Assembly (NCBI RefSeq): GCF_004135585.1 | Contig: NZ_CP035501.1 | Span: 248,001 to 312,000 of the forward strand | Length of the DNA: 64,000 nucleotides | Origin: Sphingosinicella sp. BN140058 | Lineage (GTDB): Bacteria > Pseudomonadota > Alphaproteobacteria > Sphingomonadales > Sphingomonadaceae | Direction: 5' to 3' | Shown here: positions 44,935-53,342 of the stretch, in pieces | How positions within the stretch are numbered: the stretch's first letter is position 1 | Layout: each line of letters starts with the position of its first letter | Notes under the pieces: generated by a model | What the model was told of the DNA's origin: nothing | Databases searched by the model: none | What the model saw: the letters and a program-made list of their open reading frames with translations, nothing else | Position numbers and translations under genes: made by a program

Positions 44935-45735
44935 TCAATGCGCGAGGACGAGCGGGAGCGCCGCCTGGCGAAGCATGTCGCGGGTGGTGCCGCCGAGCAC
45001 CGCCTCCCGCATCCGCGTATGCCCATAGGCCCCCATCACGATCGTACCGGCACCGAGCGAGGCCGCGGTCTCGACCAGCGCCTCGGCCGGCCTGCGGCCC
45101 TCCGAGCGCCGCTCGACCAGTCCCGCCGCGATGCCGTGACCGGCGAGATAGGCCGCCGCGTCCGCCGCTGCAAAGCGGCCGGCCCCACCCGCGATCGACA
45201 CGACATCGACCCCGCCCGCCAGGCGCAACAGCGGCAGAGCATGGCGCAGCGCGTGCGCGCTTTCCGCCGAGCCGTTCCAGGCCACCATCATCTTCGTCGC
45301 CGGATCGAAGCGAGTGCCGGTTCGCGGCACGGCGAGCACGGCCGATCGCGCGTGCAAGGCCACCTCGGACGCGAGCGCCAGGGCGGCCGGATCGTTGCCG
45401 GGAACGCTGATCACGATCGCGTCGGCAAGCGAGGAGCGTGCGATCAGCGCCTGGGCCGGTTCGCCATCCTCGCGCTGCCAGTCCCAGGCCACGGTGCCTG
45501 CGCGGAGCAGCGCCTCGCTCCGCTCCTGATGGGCGGTGTCGGCCGCTTCGATCTTCTCCATGAGAGCGGCCGGCGCGTAGACCCCGCCGAACGGATCGGC
45601 GACCACGAAGGTATTGAACGGCCGCGCCTGAACGCAGGTGACGTGCCCGCCGGCGGCGCCGGCCAGTGCCATGGCTGCGGCTAGGCGCGTGTCGAAGCCG
45701 GGATCGTCATTGGCGTAGAGCAGGATCGATGTCAT
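44935..45735 (-). CDS. universal stress protein, tandem-type UspA
   Basis: A 266-residue protein with two UspA-like domains. The second has a nucleotide-binding loop GAYGHTRMREAVLGGTTRDML, while the first is degenerate. The start is ATG 45735 after GGAGGA; the longer frame upstream is not protein-like. Such proteins bind ATP and respond to stress or stasis. It is a single gene between hemA and the M23 peptidase. Confidence 0.88.
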   Translation of the reverse strand: MTSILLYANDDPGFDTRLAAAMALAGAAGGHVTCVQARPFNTFVVADPFGGVYAPAALMEKIEAADTAHQERSEALLRAGTVAWDWQREDGEPAQALIARSSLADAIVISVPGNDPAALALASEVALHARSAVLAVPRTGTRFDPATKMMVAWNGSAESAHALRHALPLLRLAGGVDVVSIAGGAGRFAAADAAAYLAGHGIAAGLVERRSEGRRPAEALVETAASLGAGTIVMGAYGHTRMREAVLGGTTRDMLRQAALPLVLAH

Positions 45736-45827
45736 CGACTCTTCCTCCGTGTCGGCCCGCGCACGCGCTCCCCGCCTTTTACACCAGCTTGGCCGGCTGC
45801 ACAGCTTCCGGCGGCCGTCCGTGACAC

Positions 45828-46925
45828 TCAGGGAAAGAGGACGACCGCGTTGGGACCGGGAAAGTCGGTCGGCGCAGCCTTGGTGACCGTCCATGGTGCA
45901 TTCTGTCCGAAGGTCTCGATCGACGGGAAGCGGCCGACGATGGTGCCGCCGCCGAGCCGATAGGGTAGCCCTTCCGCTCCGAGCGTCGAGGCTGCATCCG
46001 CCACGTGAAAGTGGAGATGGGGCCGGCTCGCCTGTCCTGTCGAGCCGAGCCGTCCGATCACCTGGCCGCGCCGCACCCGGTCGCCCACCTTGACCCGCAG
46101 CCCCGGCATCAGATGCTCGTAGAAGGCGAACCGCCCGCCGCCGAGATCGAGCGCAAGGTAATTGCCCGAGGCGTCGGCGAGAGCGACAGCCGGGCGCTCC
46201 CCAACCGGCTCGGCCATGCCGTCCCGCGCGGCGGCGACCACAGCGTCGGCGACCGCCAGCACCTCCGCCCCAAGGCCGTCGCTCTTGCCCAAAGCCGCAC
46301 CATCGTCGCCGACACGCATCCAGTCGATCGCGTGGCGGCCTGGAATGGTGACCTGGCCTGCGACTGCATATGGCACGCGACGGTGGCCTCGCTCCATGCC
46401 CGGATCGTAGATCGCCGCCCAGGGACCGCCCCGCAGCGGCGGTCCGAGCTGCGGCAGCGGGCGCGGATCGACGGCGAGAGTTCCGCCAATCACTTCGCCT
46501 GCGGACGTGCCCTCGAACTGGATCAGATGGTCGATCTGCGCCGGCAGGGACTCCGGCATGGCAAGATCGATATAAACGATCACCCGCCGCCCGGGCTCGA
46601 TCGTGCGCGGATCGATTCCCCGCTCCCCACCCACCAGCAACGCGGCGCGCGCCAGAGACTCACCCTCAAGATTTGCGAGCGGTCTAGCGGAGGGGCGCGC
46701 ACGGATGGTCAACCGCTCGAGGCTGAGCGGGCGCGCCGCGAAGTTGGTCAGATGAAGCTCGTAGCGGAGCAGCCTGACCCCTTCGATCACGACCGGAGCG
46801 GGCGTGCCGCGCGCCTCGATGGCGAAAGCCTGCTGAAGCTGTGTTTCGCGCCCTTCCGCAGCATGCGCCGCCGGAGCCTCAGGCAGCAGGCACAGGAGCA
46901 TCGCTCCGAAACGAAGGCGCAGCAT
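45828..46925 (-). CDS. M23 family metallopeptidase, exported
   Basis: A 365-residue protein with a signal peptide (residues 1-22, ending AHAAE region), an N-terminal beta domain of about 130 residues, and a C-terminal LytM/M23 domain. The domain contains HAIDWMRVG, an EHLMPG segment, GSTGQASRPHLHFHV (zinc-binding HLH) and a terminal strand set. M23 enzymes cut peptidoglycan cross-bridges; here the first zinc motif is spaced HxxD instead of the usual HxxxD, so activity or substrate may differ. ATG 46925 has GGGAGG five bases upstream. It is 28 bp downstream of the HExxH gene, so probably one operon. Confidence 0.88.
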   Translation of the reverse strand: MLRLRFGAMLLCLLPEAPAAHAAEGRETQLQQAFAIEARGTPAPVVIEGVRLLRYELHLTNFAARPLSLERLTIRARPSARPLANLEGESLARAALLVGGERGIDPRTIEPGRRVIVYIDLAMPESLPAQIDHLIQFEGTSAGEVIGGTLAVDPRPLPQLGPPLRGGPWAAIYDPGMERGHRRVPYAVAGQVTIPGRHAIDWMRVGDDGAALGKSDGLGAEVLAVADAVVAAARDGMAEPVGERPAVALADASGNYLALDLGGGRFAFYEHLMPGLRVKVGDRVRRGQVIGRLGSTGQASRPHLHFHVADAASTLGAEGLPYRLGGGTIVGRFPSIETFGQNAPWTVTKAAPTDFPGPNAVVLFP

Positions 46926-46953
46926 AAAATCCTCCCGGCATCCCCAGGCGAGA

Positions 46954-48843
46954 CTAACCGATGGGGGCACGCTCGGCGATAGGTGACCGAAGACGCGCGT
47001 CGAGGCCGCGCACGATCGCACGCAGTTGATCGTTGCTGAGACGATCGAGCTGCTCGAGCGGCGTGAGACCCGCATCATAGGCGGCGACCTCATCCGGATG
47101 AGCCCGGATCCAAGCTGCGAGATCGGCTGCCAGCCGGCGGTTGGCGATGCCGTGACCGCTGCTGCCGCCGAACAGCGGCCCGTAGATCGAAGACAGCGCC
47201 AGGCGCGGGCTGGCCGCGAACGCGATCTCGGAGAGCTTCGCGCGATATTCGAGTTCGTCATTGGCGAGCGCATGCGTGCCGGTAAATTCAACCTGGTCGA
47301 GCGCATGCCGCCCTTCGTGCGCCAGGATCGCGCTGCCGAAGGTCGCCTCCGAATAGGCTTTTCGGAACGCGGCCGCGAACTCCGCCTCGGGCGTGCCGGC
47401 GCCGCGAACCTGCGCAACGATGTCGTCAATGCCCTGCAGCCGCAGGCGATCGCGGACCCCCGGCAGGAAAGCGATCGGCTCCGCTGCGGCGATCGCGCGA
47501 TCGCTCGCGCGCTTGCGGGCGGTCTCGCGCAGCGCCCGGTCCCGGGCTTCGCCCGGCCGGGCGAGTGCAAGCGAGGTCTCGACCGTGGCCATGAAGCGCG
47601 GCCGCACCTGGACGATGGTGGTCCCCTCGACCGCCCAGCCACCCGGCCCGCCCGCGCCGTCGGCGAGCCATCCGGAGAAGCCGTTCTGCGCCATGGTGTC
47701 GATGGCGATGAAACGGAGCGTGCCGCTGCGCCCGTCCTGGGTCACCGACCTCTGCGCGTCGACGACGACGTGGCCGAGATGAAGGCTCGATACGCCGTTG
47801 CTCTTGCCGATCGTGCCGAACAGGTTGAAGTGGCGCCGCAGCTCCGGCCAAGGATCCGGCCCCGTCGAGCCGAGCTCCGCGACGGCGGCGGAGAGCATCG
47901 ACGTCAGCCCCTGTTCGAACTGGTCCTCGTTCGAAGCGCCGTGCCGCGCATAATGGCGATCGTGCGCAAGCACCGCGGCATCGAGGCTGGCGCGCAGGCG
48001 AAGATAGGCGCCGATGGTCCGGCGGCCCGGGTCCTGGTCGCCGAGGGCCTGCCACCACGGCGCGTCCGCGATGAACCCGCGAAGCTCCTCGTCGAAGCCG
48101 GTTCGCATCAGGAGGAGAGCAAGGGCGAGACGATCACGAGGATCGCCGCCGATTGCCGCCCCGCGCCGGAAGACGCTCATCGCATCGCTGAGCAGCGGCT
48201 GCAGCGCCTGGGGCGAATCCTCGCCCGGTGCGAGGCCGAAATAGCTTCGCCAGCCGGCATAGGCGCCCGCTCCGTCTCCGGCGAGCAGACCGAGCGCCAG
48301 TCGAAGGCGTGCGCCCGCCGGGCTGGACCGCGCATCGGCCGGGAGCGCGGCCCAGGCCGCCTCGGCAGCGCGCACCAGCGCCGGCCTTCCCTCCCGGGCA
48401 CCGGCCGCGGCCAGCATTCGGGCGCGAGCCCGTTCGACGGCGACGCCGGGCTCGACGGCCCGGCATCGCAGCGCGAGGCCGTCGATCGGCCCGTCTCCGG
48501 CCGCCACCTGAGCGTTCAGGATGCGCGCATAGAGCAAGGCTGCAGGACAGGGATCGGGATCCTCGCCGATGCCGCGGTCGAGCAGGCGCCGCGCAGTGGC
48601 GGCATCGCCGTCGACCAGCCAGGCGATACGAGCCGCCTCGCGGCGGGCAACACCACGATCGGCCGGGCTCGCCTTCGGATCCTCGGCGGCGCGGCGATAC
48701 AGCGCCTCGGCCCGATTGACGTCATAGACGCCGTACGCCGCTGCCGCCTGGTCGACCAGGCTGCGCTGCTCCACGTCAGGCGGCGCGGCGGCGGCGAGCA
48801 ACAGAGGAAGGGGAAAGGCGAACAGGCGTCGAGCGGATCTCAT
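46954..48843 (-). CDS. exported TPR-like protein with HExxH zinc-protease motif
   Basis: A 629-residue protein with a signal peptide (residues 1-20). The N-terminal half is alpha-helical and repetitive (Sel1/TPR-like, residues 25-270). The C-terminal half contains His509-Glu-Gly-Arg-His513 in ILAHEGRHALD, followed by ANDELEYRAKLSEI, which could give the third zinc ligand. I do not recognise the family. Coupling to an M23 peptidase suggests an envelope-processing unit. Confidence 0.65.
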   Translation of the reverse strand: MRSARRLFAFPLPLLLAAAAPPDVEQRSLVDQAAAAYGVYDVNRAEALYRRAAEDPKASPADRGVARREAARIAWLVDGDAATARRLLDRGIGEDPDPCPAALLYARILNAQVAAGDGPIDGLALRCRAVEPGVAVERARARMLAAAGAREGRPALVRAAEAAWAALPADARSSPAGARLRLALGLLAGDGAGAYAGWRSYFGLAPGEDSPQALQPLLSDAMSVFRRGAAIGGDPRDRLALALLLMRTGFDEELRGFIADAPWWQALGDQDPGRRTIGAYLRLRASLDAAVLAHDRHYARHGASNEDQFEQGLTSMLSAAVAELGSTGPDPWPELRRHFNLFGTIGKSNGVSSLHLGHVVVDAQRSVTQDGRSGTLRFIAIDTMAQNGFSGWLADGAGGPGGWAVEGTTIVQVRPRFMATVETSLALARPGEARDRALRETARKRASDRAIAAAEPIAFLPGVRDRLRLQGIDDIVAQVRGAGTPEAEFAAAFRKAYSEATFGSAILAHEGRHALDQVEFTGTHALANDELEYRAKLSEIAFAASPRLALSSIYGPLFGGSSGHGIANRRLAADLAAWIRAHPDEVAAYDAGLTPLEQLDRLSNDQLRAIVRGLDARLRSPIAERAPIG

Positions 48844-48882
48844 CGCGCCGAAGTAGAGCGCGAACGCCGGTCCGGTCTTGAA

Positions 48883-49581
48883 TCAAACGGACACGGGCGT
48901 CCGCCATGCCCGCGGCGGACGACCGGTCAGCGTTGCGATCGATCGGGTCATATGCGCCTGGTCGGCGAAACCGGCGGCGGCGGCGATGTCGGCGAGCGGC
49001 GCCGTGCCGCAGACGATCTCACGCCAGGCGGCGAGCGTGCGCACCCGCCAGCGATAGCGTGCCGGCGCGATGCCATAGGCGCTGCGGAAATGGCGCGTGA
49101 TCGTCCGCGCCGACACGCGATGATGCGCCGCCCATGCGATCAGCGAAGGCGCCTCGGGTGCGGCGAGCGCCGCGGCGAGAAGATCGGGCAGATCCTGCTC
49201 GGGCCGGTGCGACGGCCGTACCCTCTGCCCGATGATGGCAGCGGCGTCTTCCGGGGCACGCAGGATCTCGGCGCGCAGGGCGTCCGGATCGGCAACACTG
49301 CCGCTTTCGAGCCGCAGGCCGTCGGCGATCGACAATGGCACGTTCACCACCGCGACCTGGTTGCCGTCGATCCAGTTGGCATGGCCGGAGCGTGGCGGAT
49401 GCACGAGCACCTGTCCGGGCTCGGCCCGGTACCGGCCGCCATCTCCCGCCTCCATGTAGGCGCCCCGCAGCACGATCGCGGCATAGGCCTGATCGTGCGC
49501 GTGCCATGCCAGCTTCGACGCTGCGGCGATCCGCTGCGGGGCGAGCTGCGCTTCCGGAGACAAGAGTGTGTGAATGCGCAT
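48883..49581 (-). CDS. AraC family transcriptional regulator
   Basis: A 232-residue AraC-type regulator. It has an N-terminal cupin-like ligand domain with HAHDQAYAAIV and PGQVLVHPP, and a C-terminal double HTH (VSARTITRHFRSAYGIAPARYRWRVR then APLADIAAAAGFADQAHMTRSI). It is transcribed divergently from the YdeI-type gene (168 bp gap). The inducer cannot be inferred. Confidence 0.9.
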   Translation of the reverse strand: MRIHTLLSPEAQLAPQRIAAASKLAWHAHDQAYAAIVLRGAYMEAGDGGRYRAEPGQVLVHPPRSGHANWIDGNQVAVVNVPLSIADGLRLESGSVADPDALRAEILRAPEDAAAIIGQRVRPSHRPEQDLPDLLAAALAAPEAPSLIAWAAHHRVSARTITRHFRSAYGIAPARYRWRVRTLAAWREIVCGTAPLADIAAAAGFADQAHMTRSIATLTGRPPRAWRTPVSV

Positions 49582-49749
49582 CCCGATCCAGCGGACAGCT
49601 TTTCCCGAAGTATAAGGCGCCCGCGTAGGTAGGCAAAGGCGTTTGCCACCTCACGTTCGAGGCACCGGCATAGCCCTGGCGCCATCGGCCCTTCTCTTTC
49701 CGCGCGATCCTCTCCAGAAACACGGACGTCCGCTACCAGAGGAGAGCGC

Positions 49750-50349
49750 ATGCCGCCGGTGAAAGTCGATCCCGACAAGGTCCACGAATTCGAAACGGCA
49801 GACCTCTTCCATGACTGGCTGTCGCGCCATCACGATCGCGAGGACGAAGTCTGGATCAAGATCCACAAGGTCGGATCGGGGCGCCCGTCGATCACGCCCA
49901 AGGAAGCGATCGACGTGGTCCTCTGCTGGGGCTGGATCGACGCAATCCGGAAATCGTTCGACAAGACGAGCTACCTGCAGCGTTACACCAAACGTCGCCC
50001 CAAGAGCATCTGGAGCAAGATCAACGTCGACAACGTCGCCCGCCTGACGGCCGAAGGGCGGATGACCGAGCATGGCCTCCGGGAAGTCGAAGCCGCCAAA
50101 GCCGACGGCCGCTGGGACCGCGCTTATGGCAGCGGCAAGGAGATGACGATCCCGGACGACCTTCAGGCCGCGATCGACGCCGATCCGGAGGCAAAGGCTA
50201 TGCTGGCCAAGCTCAGCGCCCAGAACCGCTTCGCCCTCGCCTTCCGCCTGCACAACCTCAAAACCGAAGCCGCGCGCAAGCGCAAGATCGCGCAGTTCGT
50301 CGACATGCTGAGGCGCGGCGAGACCCCCCACCCGCAGCGGCGCAGCTAA
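49750..50349 (+). CDS. YdeI/OmpD-associated family protein
   Basis: A 199-residue YdeI-like protein. The features are EVWIKIHKVGSG, EAIDVVLCWGWIDAI, YLQRYTKRRPKSIWSKIN and a basic C-terminal helix region. ATG 49750 follows AGAGGAG. The family is linked to stress or antibiotic responses, but its function is unproven. A clear intrinsic terminator follows its stop. Confidence 0.88.
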   Translation: MPPVKVDPDKVHEFETADLFHDWLSRHHDREDEVWIKIHKVGSGRPSITPKEAIDVVLCWGWIDAIRKSFDKTSYLQRYTKRRPKSIWSKINVDNVARLTAEGRMTEHGLREVEAAKADGRWDRAYGSGKEMTIPDDLQAAIDADPEAKAMLAKLSAQNRFALAFRLHNLKTEAARKRKIAQFVDMLRRGETPHPQRRS

Positions 50350-50360
50350 CCCATTCCAGC

Positions 50361-50390
50361 GACCGTATTGACCGATAATACGGTCGATTT
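50361..50390 (+). terminator. intrinsic terminator of the ydeI-type gene
   Basis: A 9-bp perfect stem, GACCGTATT (50361-50369) with AATACGGTC (50377-50385), a 7-base loop and a following GATTTT. It begins 12 bp after the stop codon. Confidence 0.75.
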
Positions 50391-50745
50391 TCCATATTCG
50401 ATCCCGGCCGAGCGCAGCCCGCGCGACGCCGCGGCGGCAAGCGGACCGGAACCGGCCGCCCTGGAATACGCGACCGTCGTGCGGCCTGTGCACAGCGGAT
50501 CGCAGGGCGGCCGACCAACTGCCCCGTTCTTTTCTGGACCTCCGTCTTCAAGGAAGGCGCCTTGCGGTACCCTGTGACGGAAAGATGGTCCCCCGCGACG
50601 CCCAAGGAAGCGCATTCACGGCGGAGCCGTCGGAACATATCATGAACAAGGTTGAGGATCAACCGCTAGGAGGGGCGGACTGAACTTTTGCCGCCTCGCA
50701 TCAACGAGACTTGCAAGGTGCCGTCATATCGGTAAATCTGGAAGT
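50391..50745. other. 355-bp gap before the ars operon
   Basis: There is no convincing gene on either strand. A small hairpin GGTTG-AGGAT-CAACC lies at about 50650. TTGCAA (50711-50716) with TAAATC 16 bp later is the best guess at the arsR promoter, and CATATCGG next to it could be part of an ArsR operator, but both are weak. Confidence 0.35.
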
Positions 50746-51075
50746 GTGGATACCGACTCGGCCCTGAACTGTCTTGCCGCTCTCTCGCAGAGAACTCGGC
50801 TGGAGACCTACCGCCTCCTCGTCAGGCACGAGCCCGCAGGATTGCCCGCAGGCGAGGTCGCGCGCCGATTGGACATACCCCAGAACACGATGTCCACGCA
50901 CCTTGCGACGCTGGCACGTGCAGGACTGGTCATATCGGAGCGGCGCAGCCGCTCGATCGTCTACCGCGCCAATCTCGAACGGCTGCGGACGCTGACCCTC
51001 TTCCTCGTCAAAGACTGCTGCGGCGGCAGCGCCGAGCTGTGCGGATCCCTTTTATCCGAACTCGTCCCCTGCTGA
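50746..51075 (+). CDS. arsR: ArsR/SmtB-family arsenic-sensing repressor
   Basis: A 109-residue winged-helix ArsR protein, GTG start. HTH: AGEVARRLDIPQNTMSTHLATLARAGLV. Cys91-Cys92 and Cys99 near the C-terminus (KDCCGGSAELCG) form a probable As(III)-binding set of the C-terminal type, rather than the classical CVC in helix alpha-3. It heads the ars cluster; the arsC remnant follows by 23 bp. Confidence 0.9.
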   Translation: MDTDSALNCLAALSQRTRLETYRLLVRHEPAGLPAGEVARRLDIPQNTMSTHLATLARAGLVISERRSRSIVYRANLERLRTLTLFLVKDCCGGSAELCGSLLSELVPC

Positions 51076-51098
51076 TGATGGACAAGGAGGGCACCGGC

Positions 51099-51534
51099 GT
51101 GAGCACAGCCGGCATCGTCAATCTACCACAACCCGGATTGCGGCACGTCTCGGACCGTGCTCGCCATGATCCGCAACGCCGGCATCGAACCCCATGTCGT
51201 CGAATACCTCAAGACGCCGCCGAGCCGTCCCCTGCTCGAGCAGCTGATCCAACGAGCCGGGATCACCGCCCGCCATCTGCTCCGGCAGAAGGACACGCCC
51301 TATGCGGAACTCGGGCTCGACGACGAGAACCTGACGGACGCGCAGATCGTGAATGCGATGGTGGACAATCCCGCCCTCATGAACCGGCCGCTCGTGGTCT
51401 CACCTATGGGCGTGAAGCTGTGTCGGCCGTCCGAAGCAGTGCTGGAGCTTCTCCCCTCGGAGCAGCAGCGCGCGTTTGCAAAGGAAGATGGTGAACAGGT
51501 GGTGGGCGCGGACGGACGGCGCGTCGCACAGTGA
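51099..51534 (+). pseudogene. arsC: arsenate reductase ArsC (glutaredoxin type), frameshifted
   Basis: The GTG at 51099, with AAGGAGGG eight bases upstream, reads MSTAGIV and then leaves the ArsC frame. The catalytic segment YHNPDCGTSR is present but in another frame, which continues correctly to 51534 (RPLVVSPMGVKLCRPSEAV and the rest). One extra A at 51120-51121 (GTCAATC instead of GTCATC) explains the break. The correct frame has a stop at 51100-51102 and no start before the catalytic Cys. Translation from GTG 51157 would lack that Cys. Either a real recent mutation or a sequencing error. Confidence 0.82.
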
Positions 51535-51613
51535 ACGCGACTGTCTCGGTCGCGCCGACGTCGATGGTGCCGATCCGACTCGGGCCGGCGCGGTTCGAAG
51601 AAAAGGCGACTGC

Positions 51614-52048
51614 ATGACGAGGTTGGAACAGGTCCCACGGCGTGACTACGGCGCGATGCGCCGCGCGCTCCAACAGGCCGGCCTGCCCACGGACGATCTG
51701 GAGGCGCCCGGCCGCAGCTTTTTCCGTCTGGCCGACCAAGCCGGATCGGTCGGCTATGTCGGGCTGGAAGGCGCAGGCGCCGATCGCCTGCTCCGCTCCC
51801 TTGTCGTGTTCGAGACTCGTCGGAGCGAAGGGCTCGGCACGCGCCTCGTCAAGGAAGCCGAGCGGATGGCCGCTCACGACCAGGTTCGACGAATACACCT
51901 TCTCACCACCGGCGCTGCTTCGTTCTTTCGCCGCTTGGGCTACCGCGAGGCCGACCGCGTCGCGGCGCCTCCGCCGATCGCGACAACGGCGCAGTTCATG
52001 TCGCTTTGCCCAGCGAGCGCCACCTATCTCGTCAAGGAGCTCGCATGA
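51614..52048 (+). CDS. arsN2: arsenic-cluster GNAT N-acetyltransferase (ArsN2 type)
   Basis: A 144-residue GNAT protein. [37 protein letters not shown] (acetyl-CoA loop, RxxGxG-like) and [12 protein letters not shown] match the ArsN2 group found in ars operons. ArsN-type enzymes can acetylate arsinothricin or related toxic amines; this specific activity is inferred from location. The stop overlaps arsH by 4 bp. Confidence 0.85.
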   Translation: MTRLEQVPRRDYGAMRRALQQAGLPTDDLEAPGRSFFRLADQAGSVGYVGLEGAGADRLLRSLVVFETRRSEGLGTRLVKEAERMAAHDQVRRIHLLTTGAASFFRRLGYREADRVAAPPPIATTAQFMSLCPASATYLVKELA

Positions 52049-52788
52049 GCCGCGTACGCGTCCTTCCCGATCCCGACATCTTCCCCGCGCTCGACCCGTC
52101 CTACGTGATCCGGAGGCCGGCCCTCGGCCTCGCCGACGATCAGTCGCCGCCCCGCATCCTCCTCCTCTACGGTTCGCTTCGCCAACGATCCTTTTCCCGG
52201 TTCGCTACCGAAGAGGCTGCGAGGCTGCTGCAGATGTTCGGCGCGGAGACCCGAATCTTCGATCCGTCCGACCTTCCCCTCCCCGATCAGATTCCCGGCG
52301 ACGATCATCCGGCCGTCCGGGATCTGCGCGAACTGTCGATATGGTCGGAGGGTCAGGTCTGGTGCAGCCCCGAACGGCACGGCCAGATCACCGGGATCAT
52401 GAAGGCGCAGATCGATCACCTGCCGCTCGAGATGAGGGGCATGCGCCCGACGCAGGGCCGCTCCCTCGCCGTGATGCAGGTCTCTGGCGGCTCGCAATCC
52501 TTCAACGCCGTCAACACGCTGCGGCTGCTCGGCCGCTGGATGCGCATGTTCACCATCCCGAACCAATCCTCGGTCGCCATGGCCTACAAGGAATTCGACG
52601 AGAATGGCCGCATGAAGGCTTCGAGCTATTACGATCGGATCGTCGACGTCATGGAGGAACTGGTCCGCATCACCGTGCTGATGCGGCCGCACGCCACACA
52701 GCTCGTGAACCGCTATTCGGAACGGAAGGCCTCCGGAGTTGCTGTCGATCCGGGCACCGATCACTCCGCAGCAGCCATCGCTCGGTGA
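52045..52788 (+). CDS. arsH: arsenical resistance flavoprotein ArsH
   Basis: A 247-residue ArsH. The FMN-binding flavodoxin-like core begins at [16 protein letters not shown]. Further matches are [29 protein letters not shown] and [13 protein letters not shown]. ArsH oxidises trivalent organoarsenicals using NADPH and FMN. It is coupled to arsN2 and ends the ars cluster. Confidence 0.94.
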   Translation: MSRVRVLPDPDIFPALDPSYVIRRPALGLADDQSPPRILLLYGSLRQRSFSRFATEEAARLLQMFGAETRIFDPSDLPLPDQIPGDDHPAVRDLRELSIWSEGQVWCSPERHGQITGIMKAQIDHLPLEMRGMRPTQGRSLAVMQVSGGSQSFNAVNTLRLLGRWMRMFTIPNQSSVAMAYKEFDENGRMKASSYYDRIVDVMEELVRITVLMRPHATQLVNRYSERKASGVAVDPGTDHSAAAIAR

Positions 52789-52926
52789 CGATGGCGCGCG
52801 GAGCGGACGAGCGCTTCCCGGCGTTCGGTCGCCTGCATCGAGGCCCCTGCAAGCCACATCTGGAGGCGGCGGGATGAGGCGCGCGCACTGCTCGCAATTC
52901 CACGAGAGATCGGCTACCTGTCGCAC

Positions 52927-53289
52927 ATGGCTCTCCTGAAACTCTGGCGGTCCGCGATGCGGGCGGTGGCAGCCCTGCTGCTGCTCACATTCGCCACGCC
53001 TGCGCTCGCCGAAATCGGCTGCGCCGGGGAGAGCGTCGCGCATCTGAGGGCCGGCGCCGTGGCCGGGGCGGACGACCATGCGACGGCGGACACGGACAAC
53101 CGGTCTGATCCCGACAAGGGATCCCCGAAGGGCCATTGCGCCTTCAATCACGGCCATTGCGCCGGCATTCCCTCCAGCGCTCGGGACGCTGCGGTACCGG
53201 TGATGGCCACAGTGGAGTATCGGTCCACCCCGGCCCGTCCGCTGATGGCGAGCCCGGTCGACATGCCGGAGCGCCCACCCTCCGCCTGA
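52927..53289 (+). CDS. small exported His/Cys-rich protein before czcCBA
   Basis: A 120-residue protein with a signal peptide (ending ATPALA). A His/Cys cluster KGHCAFNHGHCAG near residues 68-80 could bind metal. The start is 52927; ATG 52957 (MRAVAALLLL) is an equally good choice. Small exported proteins of this type commonly precede czcCBA operons. The czcC start is 53 bp past its stop. Confidence 0.68.
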   Translation: MALLKLWRSAMRAVAALLLLTFATPALAEIGCAGESVAHLRAGAVAGADDHATADTDNRSDPDKGSPKGHCAFNHGHCAGIPSSARDAAVPVMATVEYRSTPARPLMASPVDMPERPPSA

Positions 53290-53342
53290 ACCCAGCCGCG
53301 CCCGACCACGGGATCGCACCAGCTCGGACTTCAGGATGGAAA

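Noticed and set aside
47026..49632. 868-codon plus-strand frame across the HExxH and AraC genes
   Set aside because: Shadow of two real minus-strand genes; low-complexity Arg/Ala composition and no ribosome site.
51157..51534. arsC starting at GTG 51157
   Set aside because: It would lack the catalytic Cys; an intact NPDCGTS lies just upstream in the same frame, so a frameshift explains it better.
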